Shown: positions 46,066 to 55,310 of the stretch, piece after piece
Layout of the letters: every line of letters starts with the position of its first letter
Position numbering within the stretch: position 1 is the first letter of the stretch
Assembly: GCA_034112445.1 (NCBI GenBank)
Contig: JAWUVI010000014.1
Span: 372,001 to 436,000, forward strand
Direction of reading: 5' to 3'
Length of the DNA stretch: 64,000 bases
Origin: Pelagadaptatus sp034112445
GTDB taxonomy: Bacteria; Pseudomonadota; Gammaproteobacteria; Pseudomonadales; Cellvibrionaceae
Made by a program: the position numbers and the translations under genes
Notes under the pieces: model-generated
What the model was told of the DNA's origin: nothing
Database searches by the model: none
What the model saw: the letters and a program-made list of their open reading frames with translations, nothing else

Positions 46066-47020
46066 GCATGAAAAATCTGCTATCCACACATTTTCTCTAT
46101 TTCTGGTCTTTGTTGGAATTTCTAATCTCTCTTTTGCGCAAGACAACACTCTTGAAGCTAATGAGAATGAAATTATAGAGCCTGACACTATCACCATTGC
46201 TTTCCATCCATACGAGCCCTTTTACGATAATAAAGGTCATGGCTTCGCCGCAGAAATTTATATTGCTGCTTTTGCGTCTCAGAATATTAAGGTTGAAATG
46301 CAACCGCTACCTATCAAAAGAGGGATCCGGAAGCTTTTAGCCAATGATGTAGATGCCTTCTCGCCTGGTACGTTGTTCATTAGGCAGCCAGAAAATTTAG
46401 ATAAACTGCAATGGGTAAACAGTGCGCTTATTAATATTGTTTGGTTTCATAAAAGAGGCAATGATCCTAACTCTAAATTAGACCTCTCTGGAAGCTTGTT
46501 GATCTCACCAGCAACTAATCGTGGATTAGACTATTTAGAGCCTTATATGAAGAAAGGCTTAACAAGAATCAGCGTAGAAGACCCCCGGCGCTCTTTAGAA
46601 ATGATAGCGAGAGGTAGAGCCGATTATGCTGTGTTCTCTCAATTGACCGGCTGGCACTCAATACTTAATCATAATATCAGCAACCCAGAACAACTTAGTT
46701 TTACGCTAATGAGAGAGCCTTTCCCTGTAAACTTGGCTTTTTTGAAATCAGTTGATCGAAGCCAAAGGCTTTACCGTAATTTTATTACGGGGATGAGTGA
46801 GATCACTAAGAACGGTCAATACATTGCTATTTTGGAGCGTTATTGGGGAAAAGGTAATATTCCAAAATCCGTTTTATTTGACGAGCTTAAATCACAAGGC
46901 AGCGATTTCTTTGACTTATCCTTATTTATAAAAGCACACCAGTCGCGCTTAAATAATCAATCTAACCAAGAAGCTAATTCAATTATAAAAAATACGAGTA
47001 AAAGAGAGTTGCTAGATTAA
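46055..47020 (+). CDS. Periplasmic binding protein-like (SBP family 3 type), start region disrupted by IS30
   Basis: A 321-residue frame. After an imperfect N-terminus it has a signal peptide (HTFSLFLVFVGISNLSFA/QD) and one solute-binding-type domain (DTITIAFHPYEPF, GFAAEIYIAAFASQ, DVDAFSPGTLF, RGRADYAVF). The only in-frame start is a TTG inside the IS30 end with no good ribosome site. The likely native ATG at 46068 is out of frame by one base: an extra A in the run after it would give the leader MKKSAIHTF. Probably inactive or poorly translated. It converges on and overlaps the next gene by 9 bp. No cysteine pair, unlike the two other binding proteins here. Confidence 0.7.
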   Translation: MNPRHEKSAIHTFSLFLVFVGISNLSFAQDNTLEANENEIIEPDTITIAFHPYEPFYDNKGHGFAAEIYIAAFASQNIKVEMQPLPIKRGIRKLLANDVDAFSPGTLFIRQPENLDKLQWVNSALINIVWFHKRGNDPNSKLDLSGSLLISPATNRGLDYLEPYMKKGLTRISVEDPRRSLEMIARGRADYAVFSQLTGWHSILNHNISNPEQLSFTLMREPFPVNLAFLKSVDRSQRLYRNFITGMSEITKNGQYIAILERYWGKGNIPKSVLFDELKSQGSDFFDLSLFIKAHQSRLNNQSNQEANSIIKNTSKRELLD

Positions 47021-47842
47021 TGATATTTTATCTTTTTCAATATTGATGACCTTCTGTTTATACAGAGCCCCTAAAGCTTTTTTATAATTCTTTTTACTGA
47101 CACTAAACGTATTGTATATATCATCAGGGGCAGCTTTGTCGGTAAATGGAGATGAGCCTCCTAACGCTTTCAAATGAGCAATAATTTTGTTGGTTAGATC
47201 ATCTTTACCCATACCTGATGGAAGCTGCATGCTCACGCCAATCTTTCGGTCTGCTCTTATCTCTTTGATATAGCCCGGTAATTTTTTCCCGTATCTTAGC
47301 GGCTTAAAAGCATCATCGCGAAATAACAAGCCAATGTGAGTATTATTAATAACAGCCTTGTAACCCAACTCTGATTTTCCGCAAATCAACAACTCAACCT
47401 CTTGCTTTAGCTTAAAATATGTTGATTGCTCCATTAAGTGATAGCTTAATTTTGAGGAGGCCACAATGCGGTCTGTATGCTCATCAATATAAACCGTCAC
47501 CACATACGACTTACCAAGTTCAAAGGGCTTATGCTGTTCGCCATAAGGCACCAATAGGTCTTTAGACAAGCCCCAGTCAAGAAACGCACCGATATCATTT
47601 ACATCTGTAACCTTTAAGTAAGCACACTGCCCTACGGTAACGTAAGGTTTTTCAGTGGTGGCAATTATTAGATCATCAGAATCAAAATAAATAAACGCAT
47701 CAACAAAGTCACCTAGCTCGAGACCATCAGGAACATAACGCTTGGGTAATAAAATATTGCCCAGATGATCCCCATCTAAATAGACACCGAAATCGACAAT
47801 TTTAACAATGGGTAAACGGTTGAATTTGCCTATGTCGATCAT
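47012..47842 (-). CDS. CvfB/YitL-family S1-type RNA-binding protein
   Basis: A 276-residue protein with tandem S1-like OB domains: KIVDFGVYLDGDHLGNILLP, then VTDVNDIGAFLDWGLSKDLL and a third S1-like stretch near GYKAVINNTHIGLL, ending in a winged-helix-like region (about 215-276). This layout matches CvfB, which binds RNA and affects virulence factor expression in Staphylococcus. Its role in gammaproteobacteria is unknown. It is divergent from hemN. Confidence 0.83.
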   Translation of the reverse strand: MIDIGKFNRLPIVKIVDFGVYLDGDHLGNILLPKRYVPDGLELGDFVDAFIYFDSDDLIIATTEKPYVTVGQCAYLKVTDVNDIGAFLDWGLSKDLLVPYGEQHKPFELGKSYVVTVYIDEHTDRIVASSKLSYHLMEQSTYFKLKQEVELLICGKSELGYKAVINNTHIGLLFRDDAFKPLRYGKKLPGYIKEIRADRKIGVSMQLPSGMGKDDLTNKIIAHLKALGGSSPFTDKAAPDDIYNTFSVSKKNYKKALGALYKQKVINIEKDKISLI

Positions 47843-47959
47843 GAGAGCGCCTTAAATTAGAAGTATGTATATTGGTGCATATTGTAAAGGTTTTATTAAC
47901 ATTTAGCAGTCAATGTATACAGTCCTTTGCATTGTATATCTTGCAATAGTACCGCTTAC

Positions 47960-47999
47960 TTGACTCACATCACTGAACAATACAGATCAATTCTATAAT
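47960..47999 (+). promoter_or_regulatory. FNR/ANR-type box and promoter of hemN
   Basis: TTGAC-tcac-ATCAC at 47960-47973 matches 8 of 10 conserved positions of the FNR site TTGAT-N4-ATCAA. A perfect -10 TATAAT follows at 47994-47999. With transcription starting about 7 nt later, the box is centred near -40, the class II activator position. This predicts oxygen-limited induction of hemN. Confidence 0.7.
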
Positions 48000-48038
48000 C
48001 TAGGATTCCTATTTTGATAACAATATTAGCTGAGAATA

Positions 48039-49421
48039 ATGACACCTAACATTCACTGGAATTCGGCGATGATTCGTCGCTATGATTTAGCTGGCCCACG
48101 TTATACTTCTTACCCAACAGCGCCACAGTTTGTTGAAGGTTTTGCAGTGTCTGAAGTACACTCGGCTGTCGATAGAAGTAATGCGGCCGGGAGACCATTA
48201 TCGCTTTATTTCCACATCCCTTTTTGCGATACCATTTGTTATTACTGTGGCTGCAATAAAATAGTCACGGCTAACAAGACGAGAGCCCAACCTTATCTTG
48301 ATTCTCTTTACCGAGAAATTGAATTACGCGCTGAGCAGGTAGACAGCCATCGCCCTGTACACCAACTGCATTGGGGGGGTGGCACACCAACTTATATAAG
48401 TGATCAGCAAAAAATTGAACTGATGAGCGCCACCCGCGAGCATTTTAATTTATTGGATGATGATACGGGCGAATATTCGATTGAAATTCATCCCGGAGCC
48501 ATGACAACTGATACCGTCAGCGTATTACGAGAGATTGGTTTTAATCGTCTGAGCATGGGCATACAAGATTTTAATCCTCAGGTGCAAAAAGCCGTCAATC
48601 GATTTAATACTTTTAAAGAAGTTGAAGAGCTTGTCGTCAAGTCTAAGCTAGAAAAATTTCATTCGCTAAGTATGGATTTAATTTATGGCCTACCGCATCA
48701 GACGGTAGAGAGCATTGACCAGACATTGAATCAGATCATAGATCTAGACCCAGACAGGTTGAGCTTATTTAATTATGCTCATATGCCTCATTTATTTAAA
48801 AGCCAGAAACAAATTGATGAGCGCTACCTGCCTGAGCCGCAAGAGAAACTGGCTATCCTAGAAAGCTCAATCGAAAAACTACAGAGTGCAGGCTATGTGT
48901 ACATCGGCATGGATCATTTTGCCAAGCCCGATGATTCATTAACTATTGCTCAATCAAACGGTGAGCTACAACGAAACTTTCAAGGGTATGCAACCCATGG
49001 AAATTGTGACTTGTTTGCTTTTGGCGTTTCAGCCATTAGCTCAATTGATAATATTTTCATCCAAAACCATAAGGATATCGCAAACTACACACTAGATTTA
49101 GCCAATAGCCACCCGCCAATGCTGAAAGGCTTAAAACTGAGTGACGACGATATGTTGCGGCAAGCTGTTATTAATCAACTGATCTGCCATTTTGAATTAG
49201 AGTTTGCGCCATTTAATCACGCTTACGGCATTAACTTCAGTGATTATTTTTCCGACGCTTTAGACGACATAAAACCTCTAATTAATGATCGATTAATCAG
49301 TCTCGACGGATCTGGCATCAAAATTTCTAATGATGGTCGCTTATTAATTAGGCGTATTTGCATGGCATTTGATGCGTATCTTAAAAAACCTCAAGCCGTA
49401 AAATATTCAAGAATAATTTAA
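48039..49421 (+). CDS. hemN: Oxygen-independent coproporphyrinogen III dehydrogenase
   Basis: A 460-residue radical SAM enzyme that converts coproporphyrinogen III to protoporphyrinogen IX without oxygen. The cluster motif CDTICYYCGC gives Cys63, Cys67, Cys70 and the extra Cys72. SAM-binding HWGGGTPTYIS and SMGIQDFNPQVQKAVNR follow. Length matches HemN (about 457) rather than the shorter HemW. An FNR-type site at its promoter agrees with anaerobic use. Confidence 0.96.
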   Translation: MTPNIHWNSAMIRRYDLAGPRYTSYPTAPQFVEGFAVSEVHSAVDRSNAAGRPLSLYFHIPFCDTICYYCGCNKIVTANKTRAQPYLDSLYREIELRAEQVDSHRPVHQLHWGGGTPTYISDQQKIELMSATREHFNLLDDDTGEYSIEIHPGAMTTDTVSVLREIGFNRLSMGIQDFNPQVQKAVNRFNTFKEVEELVVKSKLEKFHSLSMDLIYGLPHQTVESIDQTLNQIIDLDPDRLSLFNYAHMPHLFKSQKQIDERYLPEPQEKLAILESSIEKLQSAGYVYIGMDHFAKPDDSLTIAQSNGELQRNFQGYATHGNCDLFAFGVSAISSIDNIFIQNHKDIANYTLDLANSHPPMLKGLKLSDDDMLRQAVINQLICHFELEFAPFNHAYGINFSDYFSDALDDIKPLINDRLISLDGSGIKISNDGRLLIRRICMAFDAYLKKPQAVKYSRII

Positions 49422-49714
49422 TTTTACATCAGTAGGTAAAATAATTATTAGGACTTTGTTTCAAGCTATTGATTTATATAAAGCAGCCAAAATTGATATA
49501 GCATTTTGTAAAGTAAGAGAAGAAATCTATTGCAAAAGCATTTAAACGATCTTTAATTACAGCTGGAAATTCTACCGTTCTGGTCAATAATCTTATGACT
49601 GGTGACTCGCATCCCCCAAATGCTCGTAGCCACCAGTTGAGCCAATCCGGCATGGAGAGGCTCGAAGCTTAAGAGCATTGGTGATGTTCTTAATGTTTCA
49701 CTCCTAATGGTCTT

Positions 49715-49751
49715 AACCCGTTGCTCTCCCCCAAGACTTCGGGTTTTTTTT
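49715..49751 (+). terminator. Possible terminator / small RNA end in the hemN-Lon gap
   Basis: A 6-bp stem (AACCCG / CGGGTT) with a 19-nt loop followed by eight T. It is the clearest structure in the 423-bp gap from 49422 to 49844. It lies about 290 bp after hemN, far for a hemN terminator, so a separate short transcript could end here. A GCTC/GAGC pair lies about 60 bp upstream of it. No protein-coding gene is supported in the gap. Confidence 0.4.
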
Positions 49752-49844
49752 ATGTCCTCCAAAAATTTAATGTCTCGATTAGGCTATTATTTCTAAGCCA
49801 CCCTTTTAAGAACGCTTAATAATTTTATCACTGAAGGATTCTTT

Positions 49845-52244
49845 ATGTCTCCCGACATATCACAATGTATCGTTGCCTCTAAAGATTTAGGCGTGACATT
49901 AGATCACCATGTTTTTGAATCACTAACACACGAAAAAGATTCATCAGACTTACGAGTTATTGGCCATGACCGTGCTAAAAAGGCACTTGAGTTCGGACTG
50001 TCTATGGCTATCCCAGGGTTTAATATTTTTTGTGCTGGTGATGCAGGCTCAGGCCGCAGAACCTTAAGCCAGCAAATGTTAAAAGAATTTGCTGCCCAAC
50101 AACCTTGCGGCAATGAGTGGTGCTATATCAACAATTTTGAAAACCAACATGCACCAGATATTTTATACCTAGACCCTGGCAGTGGTAAAAAGCTGATATC
50201 ACTCATCAATCATTTTATTGATAATATTTTGACCCTATTTCCTGAATCTTTTGAAAATCCTCACTATCAGCGCCAAAAGAAAGTAATCGAGAGGAAATTC
50301 ACATCGCAGTATGAGCGTGCCATTACCGAAGTGGAACAAGAAGCATTAAATAATAGCGTCGGCCTCTATGAGGAGGAAGGCTCAATTACTTTTGCACCAT
50401 TGGTCGACGGAAAAGCAATCGATGATGCTCAATTTTCTGCTTTGGATGAAGCTCAACGTAATAATTTTTATACTCTTTTATCTCATTTAGAGGAAAAACT
50501 TTCAGAGAAGTTACTTGAGCTTCCTGTATGGAAGAGGGAATCAAGTGAGCAATTACGCAAGCTGGAATATGAAACGATTGATCATGCGGTTAAGCCCTTA
50601 CTAAAAGATCTAGGCAGAGAATACTCCAGTAACTTAGGGGTACAAAAATACCTTAAAATTGTTAAACACAATATTGCCGAGGCAATAGTTGATATCTTAA
50701 ACATTGACGACGGTGAGAGTGAAGGACTTGATAACCGCAAGGCGAGACAAGAGTTCGTCAATTTATTTTTACCCAACCTTTTAATTGAGAGAGATATCTC
50801 CGAAGGTGCACCTGTTATCTATGAGCAGCACCCTTCTTACCAAAATCTATTTGGGACTATTGATTTTTCTACAACTCCGGGGGCTCAACACACTAATCAC
50901 ACGATGATTCGTCCTGGCGCGTTTCACAAGGCTAATGGCGGGTTCTTAATGCTTGATGCTGAAAAACTAATTGAGCGGCCGCATGTTTGGGCGCAATTAA
51001 AGCTGGCATTAAAAACTCATGAAATAAAAATTGAGCCGCCGATGTCTGATTCTATAAGTGGCAGCTCTTATCCATTACAGCCAGAAAAAATCCCTCTGAA
51101 GGTAAAAGTAGTACTGCTAGGATCGAGAGAAATTTATTACGCCTTGCAAGCTTACGATCAAGAGTTCTCTGAGCTTTTTCGGGTTTTAGCCGACTTCGAT
51201 CAAACGCTCACGGATTCACCAAAGACCCTACAAGCCTTCTCCGCATTGGTTAAAGAAAGAGGCCATCGCTTAAATTACCCAAGTATTAATAACGACGCTA
51301 TAGCGGCCTTAGCCACTGACGCTATGCGCCGATCTGAGCATAAGAATAAGCTGTCGAATAACATCCAAAAAATAAATGAAGTACTGGACGAAGCATATTT
51401 CATATGGGGTCAAACGGAATCAAATGATTGTATTAATGCATCACACATTGAATCGGCTATTAGTTCCAAACAATATCGGGCAAGCCGAACCAGCGAGTTA
51501 ATGCTGAATGACATTCATGAGAAGCAAATTTTAATTGGCACCGATGGTTTTGAGGTGGGCAAGGTTAATGGTTTGACGGTATTTTCCGTTGGCGATGATT
51601 CTTTTGGTACCCCCGCTAGAATTACCGCCACCGCTTACGCAGGAAAGCAAGGCGTTACTGATATTGAGCGAGAGGTAGACTTAGGTAGAGCAATACACTC
51701 TAAAGGCGTTATGTTGCTGACTGGCTTTTTAGGCCATAAATATGGCCGATCTTTTCATATGTCGCTGTCGGCTAATATTGCCATTGAGCAGTCGTATGGC
51801 CTTATTGATGGCGACAGCGCTTCTTTAGCCGAGATTTGCTCTTTAATTTCTGCAATAACTGAGTTACCTATTGATCAATCAATTGCTGTTACAGGGTCAA
51901 TCAGCCAGCATGGTGAGGTTCAGTCAGTGGGTGGCGTGAATGATAAAATAGAAGGCTTTTTTAAGCTTTGTAGTTCTCGCGGACTTACAGGTAAGCAAGG
52001 TGTAATAATACCCAGAACCAATCAAATTAATTTAATGCTGCAACAGGAAATAATTGATGCTGTATTTAATGAGCAATTTTATATTTATGCGGTTGGCAGT
52101 ATCGATCAGGCGTTAGAGATATTGATGCATAGAAAGGCGGGAGTTAAATCAAAAACGGGAAACTATACCAATGGTAGTATTCACAAAATCGCCACCGAAA
52201 AATTGAAAGAGCTGTCAACCATGACAAATAAGTATTCGGAGTAA
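49845..52244 (+). CDS. Lon-family ATP-dependent protease (long LonB/YcbZ-like)
   Basis: A 799-residue protein with an N-terminal AAA-type domain whose P-loop reads GDAGSGRRTL (Lys replaced by Arg) and a large helical insertion. A second AAA segment holds GGFLMLDAEKLIERPHVWAQ, and the C-terminal Lon proteolytic domain carries catalytic Ser in IDGDSASLAE and Lys in GGVNDKIEGF. Homologues of this length occur in Pseudomonas; E. coli YcbZ is shorter. Substrates are unknown. It converges on trmH with only a 5-bp gap. Confidence 0.9.
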   Translation: MSPDISQCIVASKDLGVTLDHHVFESLTHEKDSSDLRVIGHDRAKKALEFGLSMAIPGFNIFCAGDAGSGRRTLSQQMLKEFAAQQPCGNEWCYINNFENQHAPDILYLDPGSGKKLISLINHFIDNILTLFPESFENPHYQRQKKVIERKFTSQYERAITEVEQEALNNSVGLYEEEGSITFAPLVDGKAIDDAQFSALDEAQRNNFYTLLSHLEEKLSEKLLELPVWKRESSEQLRKLEYETIDHAVKPLLKDLGREYSSNLGVQKYLKIVKHNIAEAIVDILNIDDGESEGLDNRKARQEFVNLFLPNLLIERDISEGAPVIYEQHPSYQNLFGTIDFSTTPGAQHTNHTMIRPGAFHKANGGFLMLDAEKLIERPHVWAQLKLALKTHEIKIEPPMSDSISGSSYPLQPEKIPLKVKVVLLGSREIYYALQAYDQEFSELFRVLADFDQTLTDSPKTLQAFSALVKERGHRLNYPSINNDAIAALATDAMRRSEHKNKLSNNIQKINEVLDEAYFIWGQTESNDCINASHIESAISSKQYRASRTSELMLNDIHEKQILIGTDGFEVGKVNGLTVFSVGDDSFGTPARITATAYAGKQGVTDIEREVDLGRAIHSKGVMLLTGFLGHKYGRSFHMSLSANIAIEQSYGLIDGDSASLAEICSLISAITELPIDQSIAVTGSISQHGEVQSVGGVNDKIEGFFKLCSSRGLTGKQGVIIPRTNQINLMLQQEIIDAVFNEQFYIYAVGSIDQALEILMHRKAGVKSKTGNYTNGSIHKIATEKLKELSTMTNKYSE

Positions 52245-52249
52245 ACTTC

Positions 52250-52930
52250 TTAAATACTTTTAACTTGAGTATACCATTCAGAAGGCTCATTTAAATCTCC
52301 ATCTGAATCTAGCTCTGGATATGAAATATCATTATCGTCACAGTATTTTGCTATTACTGGCTGACACCACTGAAAAAATGCTTTTTTGTAGGAGTCATCA
52401 TCCAATCGACAATGGCTGTACATTCCATGCACTTGGCGCTGCCTTTGAGCTTCGTTTAAAATAATCGCACAAGCTACTGATACGTTGTAAGACTCGACCA
52501 TTCCCATCATAGGAATTATTACCTGTTGATCACAAAGCTCTAAAGCTTGCGAGCTCACCCCTGACTTTTCCGAACCCATCAATATAGCCGTAGGCTGGCT
52601 ATAATCTACTTCTCTGAAGTCTACAGCCTTACTGGATAAGTTTGCTGCAACAATACGAAAGCCCTGTTTTTTTAAAGACTTAATTCCATCAGATATTGAT
52701 TCGTGATTCTGTGTTGTCACCCACTTATTACTACCTGATGCTGTCCCCCTATAAGATCTAAAGCCTTTCTTTGGGGTTACACAATGAAATGTTCCAACCC
52801 CCACGGCATCGCAACTTCTAATAATAGCGGACAAGTTACGAGCCTTGTGTGCCTCATCAGTTATAACCGTTAAGTCTGGTTGGCGCTGAGACAGTACTCG
52901 ATGGATGGTTTCTACTCTATTGGGGGTCAT
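52250..52930 (-). CDS. trmH: tRNA (guanosine(18)-2'-O)-methyltransferase
   Basis: A 226-residue SPOUT methyltransferase modifying G18 in the tRNA D-loop. It aligns closely with E. coli TrmH: RQPDLTVITDEAHKARNLSA, AILMGSEKSGVSSQAL, IIPMMGMVESYNVSVACAII, NEAQRQRQVHGMY. It lies downstream of clpX but separated by a terminator. In many relatives lon occupies this place. Confidence 0.95.
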   Translation of the reverse strand: MTPNRVETIHRVLSQRQPDLTVITDEAHKARNLSAIIRSCDAVGVGTFHCVTPKKGFRSYRGTASGSNKWVTTQNHESISDGIKSLKKQGFRIVAANLSSKAVDFREVDYSQPTAILMGSEKSGVSSQALELCDQQVIIPMMGMVESYNVSVACAIILNEAQRQRQVHGMYSHCRLDDDSYKKAFFQWCQPVIAKYCDDNDISYPELDSDGDLNEPSEWYTQVKSI

Positions 52931-52952
52931 TTTTAAATATATAAATAGACAT

Positions 52953-52980
52953 AAAAAAATAGAGGCTATTAGCCTCTATT
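52953..52980 (-). terminator. Intrinsic terminator after clpX
   Basis: A 10-bp stem (AATAGAGGCT / AGCCTCTATT) with a 3-nt loop, followed on the minus strand by a run of seven T. It lies 26 bp after the clpX stop and before trmH. Confidence 0.9.
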
Positions 52981-53005
52981 GCGAATTAAAATATAAGGTC
53001 TCTAG

Positions 53006-54313
53006 TTAGTCATCTTGCGCTGCTTTAACCGGTACGCTTTCTGGTTCAATATTTTCAGGTGTTTCATAAACCAACAATGGCTCTGAATCACCGCTAATTA
53101 CCGATTCATCAACAACTACCTTTGAAACATTATCTTCGCTTGGTATTTTATACATAGTGTCGAGTAGCACTGACTCCATGATTGAACGCAAACCACGAGC
53201 GCCTGTTTTACGATCCATAGCTTTTTTGGCCACAGCCTCTAAAGCATCCTGCCTAAAGTCAATTTCAACATTTTCCATCTGGAACAATTTATTGTATTGC
53301 TTTGTCAGAGAGTTTTTAGGTTCGGTCAAAATTTGGATTAATGCTTCCTCATCCAACTCTTCTAATGTAGCAATGACTGGTAAACGCCCAACAAACTCAG
53401 GGATAAGGCCATAGCGAACCAGATCTTCTGGCTCTAGGTCCTTCATAGTCATGCCAACAGTTTTGCTGGTATCTTTACTTTTTACTTCAGCGCTAAAACC
53501 TATTCCGCCCTTTTCGGAGCGATCACGAATAACTTTATCTAAGCCTGCAAAAGCTCCACCACAAATGAATAAGATGTTTGAAGTGTCTACCTGCAAAAAC
53601 TCTTGCTGTGGATGCTTACGTCCTCCTTGAGGGGGAACAGAAGCTACTGTGCCTTCGATTAGCTTCAACAATGCTTGCTGTACACCTTCGCCAGAAACAT
53701 CTCGAGTGATCGATGGGTTATCTGACTTACGAGAAATTTTATCAATTTCATCGATGTAAACTATACCTTGCTGAGCCTTTTCAACATCATAATCACATTT
53801 CTGCAATAATTTTTGAATGATGTTTTCAACATCTTCTCCAACATAACCAGCTTCAGTCAGTGTTGTAGCATCGGCTATAGTAAAAGGAACATTTAATAAT
53901 CGTGCTAAAGTTTCAGCTAGCAGTGTTTTACCGCTACCTGTAGGCCCAACCATAAGAATATTGCTTTTGCCTAGCTCGACTTGGTCTTTGTTTTTATTCG
54001 CCTCATCAGCCCGCAAGCGTTTGTAATGATTGTATACAGCTACAGCCAATACTTTTTTGGCACGAGTTTGACCAATAACATACTGATCAAGGATTCCAGA
54101 TATTTCTTGAGGTGTAGGTAAGCTATTAGAGCTTGTTTCTGTGGCACTCTCTTGTATTTCTTCACGAATAATGTCGTTGCAAAGATCAACGCATTCATCA
54201 CATACAAAAACAGATGGACCAGCAATTAATTTGCGGACTTCATGCTGACTCTTTCCGCAAAAGGAACAATACAGCAATTTGCCGTCTTCTTTATCATTGG
54301 TGTGATCGGTCAT
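53006..54313 (-). CDS. clpX: ATP-dependent Clp protease ATP-binding subunit ClpX
   Basis: A 435-residue unfoldase that recognises ssrA-tagged and other substrates and feeds ClpP. The N-terminal C4 zinc-binding domain has Cys16, Cys19, Cys38 and Cys41. The AAA+ core shows Walker A GPTGSGKT, Walker B IVYIDEIDKI, pore loop GYVGEDVEN, and the ClpP-binding IGF loop (KGGIGFSAEV). The ATG at 54313, with GAGAGG just upstream, is preferred to the TTG one codon earlier. Third in the tig-clpP-clpX cluster. Confidence 0.97.
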   Translation of the reverse strand: MTDHTNDKEDGKLLYCSFCGKSQHEVRKLIAGPSVFVCDECVDLCNDIIREEIQESATETSSNSLPTPQEISGILDQYVIGQTRAKKVLAVAVYNHYKRLRADEANKNKDQVELGKSNILMVGPTGSGKTLLAETLARLLNVPFTIADATTLTEAGYVGEDVENIIQKLLQKCDYDVEKAQQGIVYIDEIDKISRKSDNPSITRDVSGEGVQQALLKLIEGTVASVPPQGGRKHPQQEFLQVDTSNILFICGGAFAGLDKVIRDRSEKGGIGFSAEVKSKDTSKTVGMTMKDLEPEDLVRYGLIPEFVGRLPVIATLEELDEEALIQILTEPKNSLTKQYNKLFQMENVEIDFRQDALEAVAKKAMDRKTGARGLRSIMESVLLDTMYKIPSEDNVSKVVVDESVISGDSEPLLVYETPENIEPESVPVKAAQDD

Positions 54314-54460
54314 CAAACCTCTCCGTGAAAATCATATTCTTTGCCAAAAGGCACAATTTAAATAGCAAAACTAACGATCAAGTAGAATGAGGGCAACAAC
54401 CCTCATTTTCAAGCCCCTGTATTACCAGAACGTCAAATAAACTTCGCAAATAGACGTTGG

Positions 54461-55102
54461 TTATTCAGATTCGCTCACTCGCTTATCGATAACACTGTCA
54501 ATCAGGCCGTAATCAACAGACTCTTGAGCACTCATAAAGTTGTCTCTTTCAGTGTCATCGGCAATTTGCTGTGCTTCTTTACCTATATGATAAGCCATTA
54601 ATTGATTGAGTCGATCCTTAGTCTTTAAAATTTCTTGAGCGTGAATATGGATGTCAGTCGCTTGACCTTGCGCTCCACCACTTGGTTGGTGAATCATGGT
54701 ACGTGCATTAGGTAGGCAATGGCGCTTACCTTTAGCACCCGCTGTTAATAAAAACGCACCCATACTACAAGCTTGGCCGATACACATAGTGCTTACATCG
54801 GGCTTAATAAATTGCATGGTGTCATAAATAGACATGCCAGCCGTAACAGACCCGCCTGGAGAGTTAATATAAAGATGGATGTCCTTGTCTGGATTTTCAG
54901 CTTCGAGGAAAAGAAGTTGAGCAACAACTAAATTGGCCATATGGTCTTCTACTTGACCAACTAAAAATATAACTCGCTCTTTCAGCAAGCGGGAATAGAT
55001 ATCAAACGAGCGCTCTCCACGAGCGGTTTGCTCAATAACCATTGGAACTAAGCCGGAATTCTGGATTGGTGAAGATTGAAGCATGGAATCAACTACAGAC
55101 AT
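54461..55102 (-). CDS. clpP: ATP-dependent Clp protease proteolytic subunit ClpP
   Basis: A 213-residue serine protease forming the 14-mer chamber used by ClpA and ClpX. The catalytic triad is visible: Ser113 in GQACSMGAFLL, His138 in MIHQPSGG and Asp187 in TERDNFM. A short N-terminal propeptide precedes the mature start near VPMVIEQTARGERS. It lies between tig and clpX. A hairpin separates it from tig, so it probably also has its own promoter. Confidence 0.97.
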   Translation of the reverse strand: MSVVDSMLQSSPIQNSGLVPMVIEQTARGERSFDIYSRLLKERVIFLVGQVEDHMANLVVAQLLFLEAENPDKDIHLYINSPGGSVTAGMSIYDTMQFIKPDVSTMCIGQACSMGAFLLTAGAKGKRHCLPNARTMIHQPSGGAQGQATDIHIHAQEILKTKDRLNQLMAYHIGKEAQQIADDTERDNFMSAQESVDYGLIDSVIDKRVSESE

Positions 55103-55242
55103 GTTATTTTTATACCTTCAAGAGTTTAATAGAACTTATGCTGATCAAAATGATCTGGCAATCGAACAAGATATTAATCTTTTAGGAGCTTAAACCTTGC
55201 TGCTTTTATATTCCAGCATTGAGATAAAAAAGAAGAAAAATA

Positions 55243-55266
55243 GCCGCGAAATGAGCATTTCGCGGC
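55243..55266 (-). terminator. Hairpin after tig
   Basis: A perfect 11-bp stem (GCCGCGAAATG / CATTTCGCGGC) with a 2-nt loop. The minus strand continues into a T-rich stretch. It is located 45 bp after the tig stop and before clpP, so it probably terminates or attenuates tig transcription. Confidence 0.8.
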
Positions 55267-55310
55267 GACTATGCTTAAAAAACAAACAAGAAAAAGCACT
55301 GCGGACTAAA

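Noticed and set aside
49553..49762. Minus-strand 69-codon frame in the hemN-Lon gap, with a stretch resembling translated tRNA (GLAQLV) and a GCTC/GAGC D-stem-like pair
   Set aside because: No T-loop consensus or matching acceptor stem could be drawn, so it is not a tRNA, and the frame has no ribosome site and runs through the T-tract structure.
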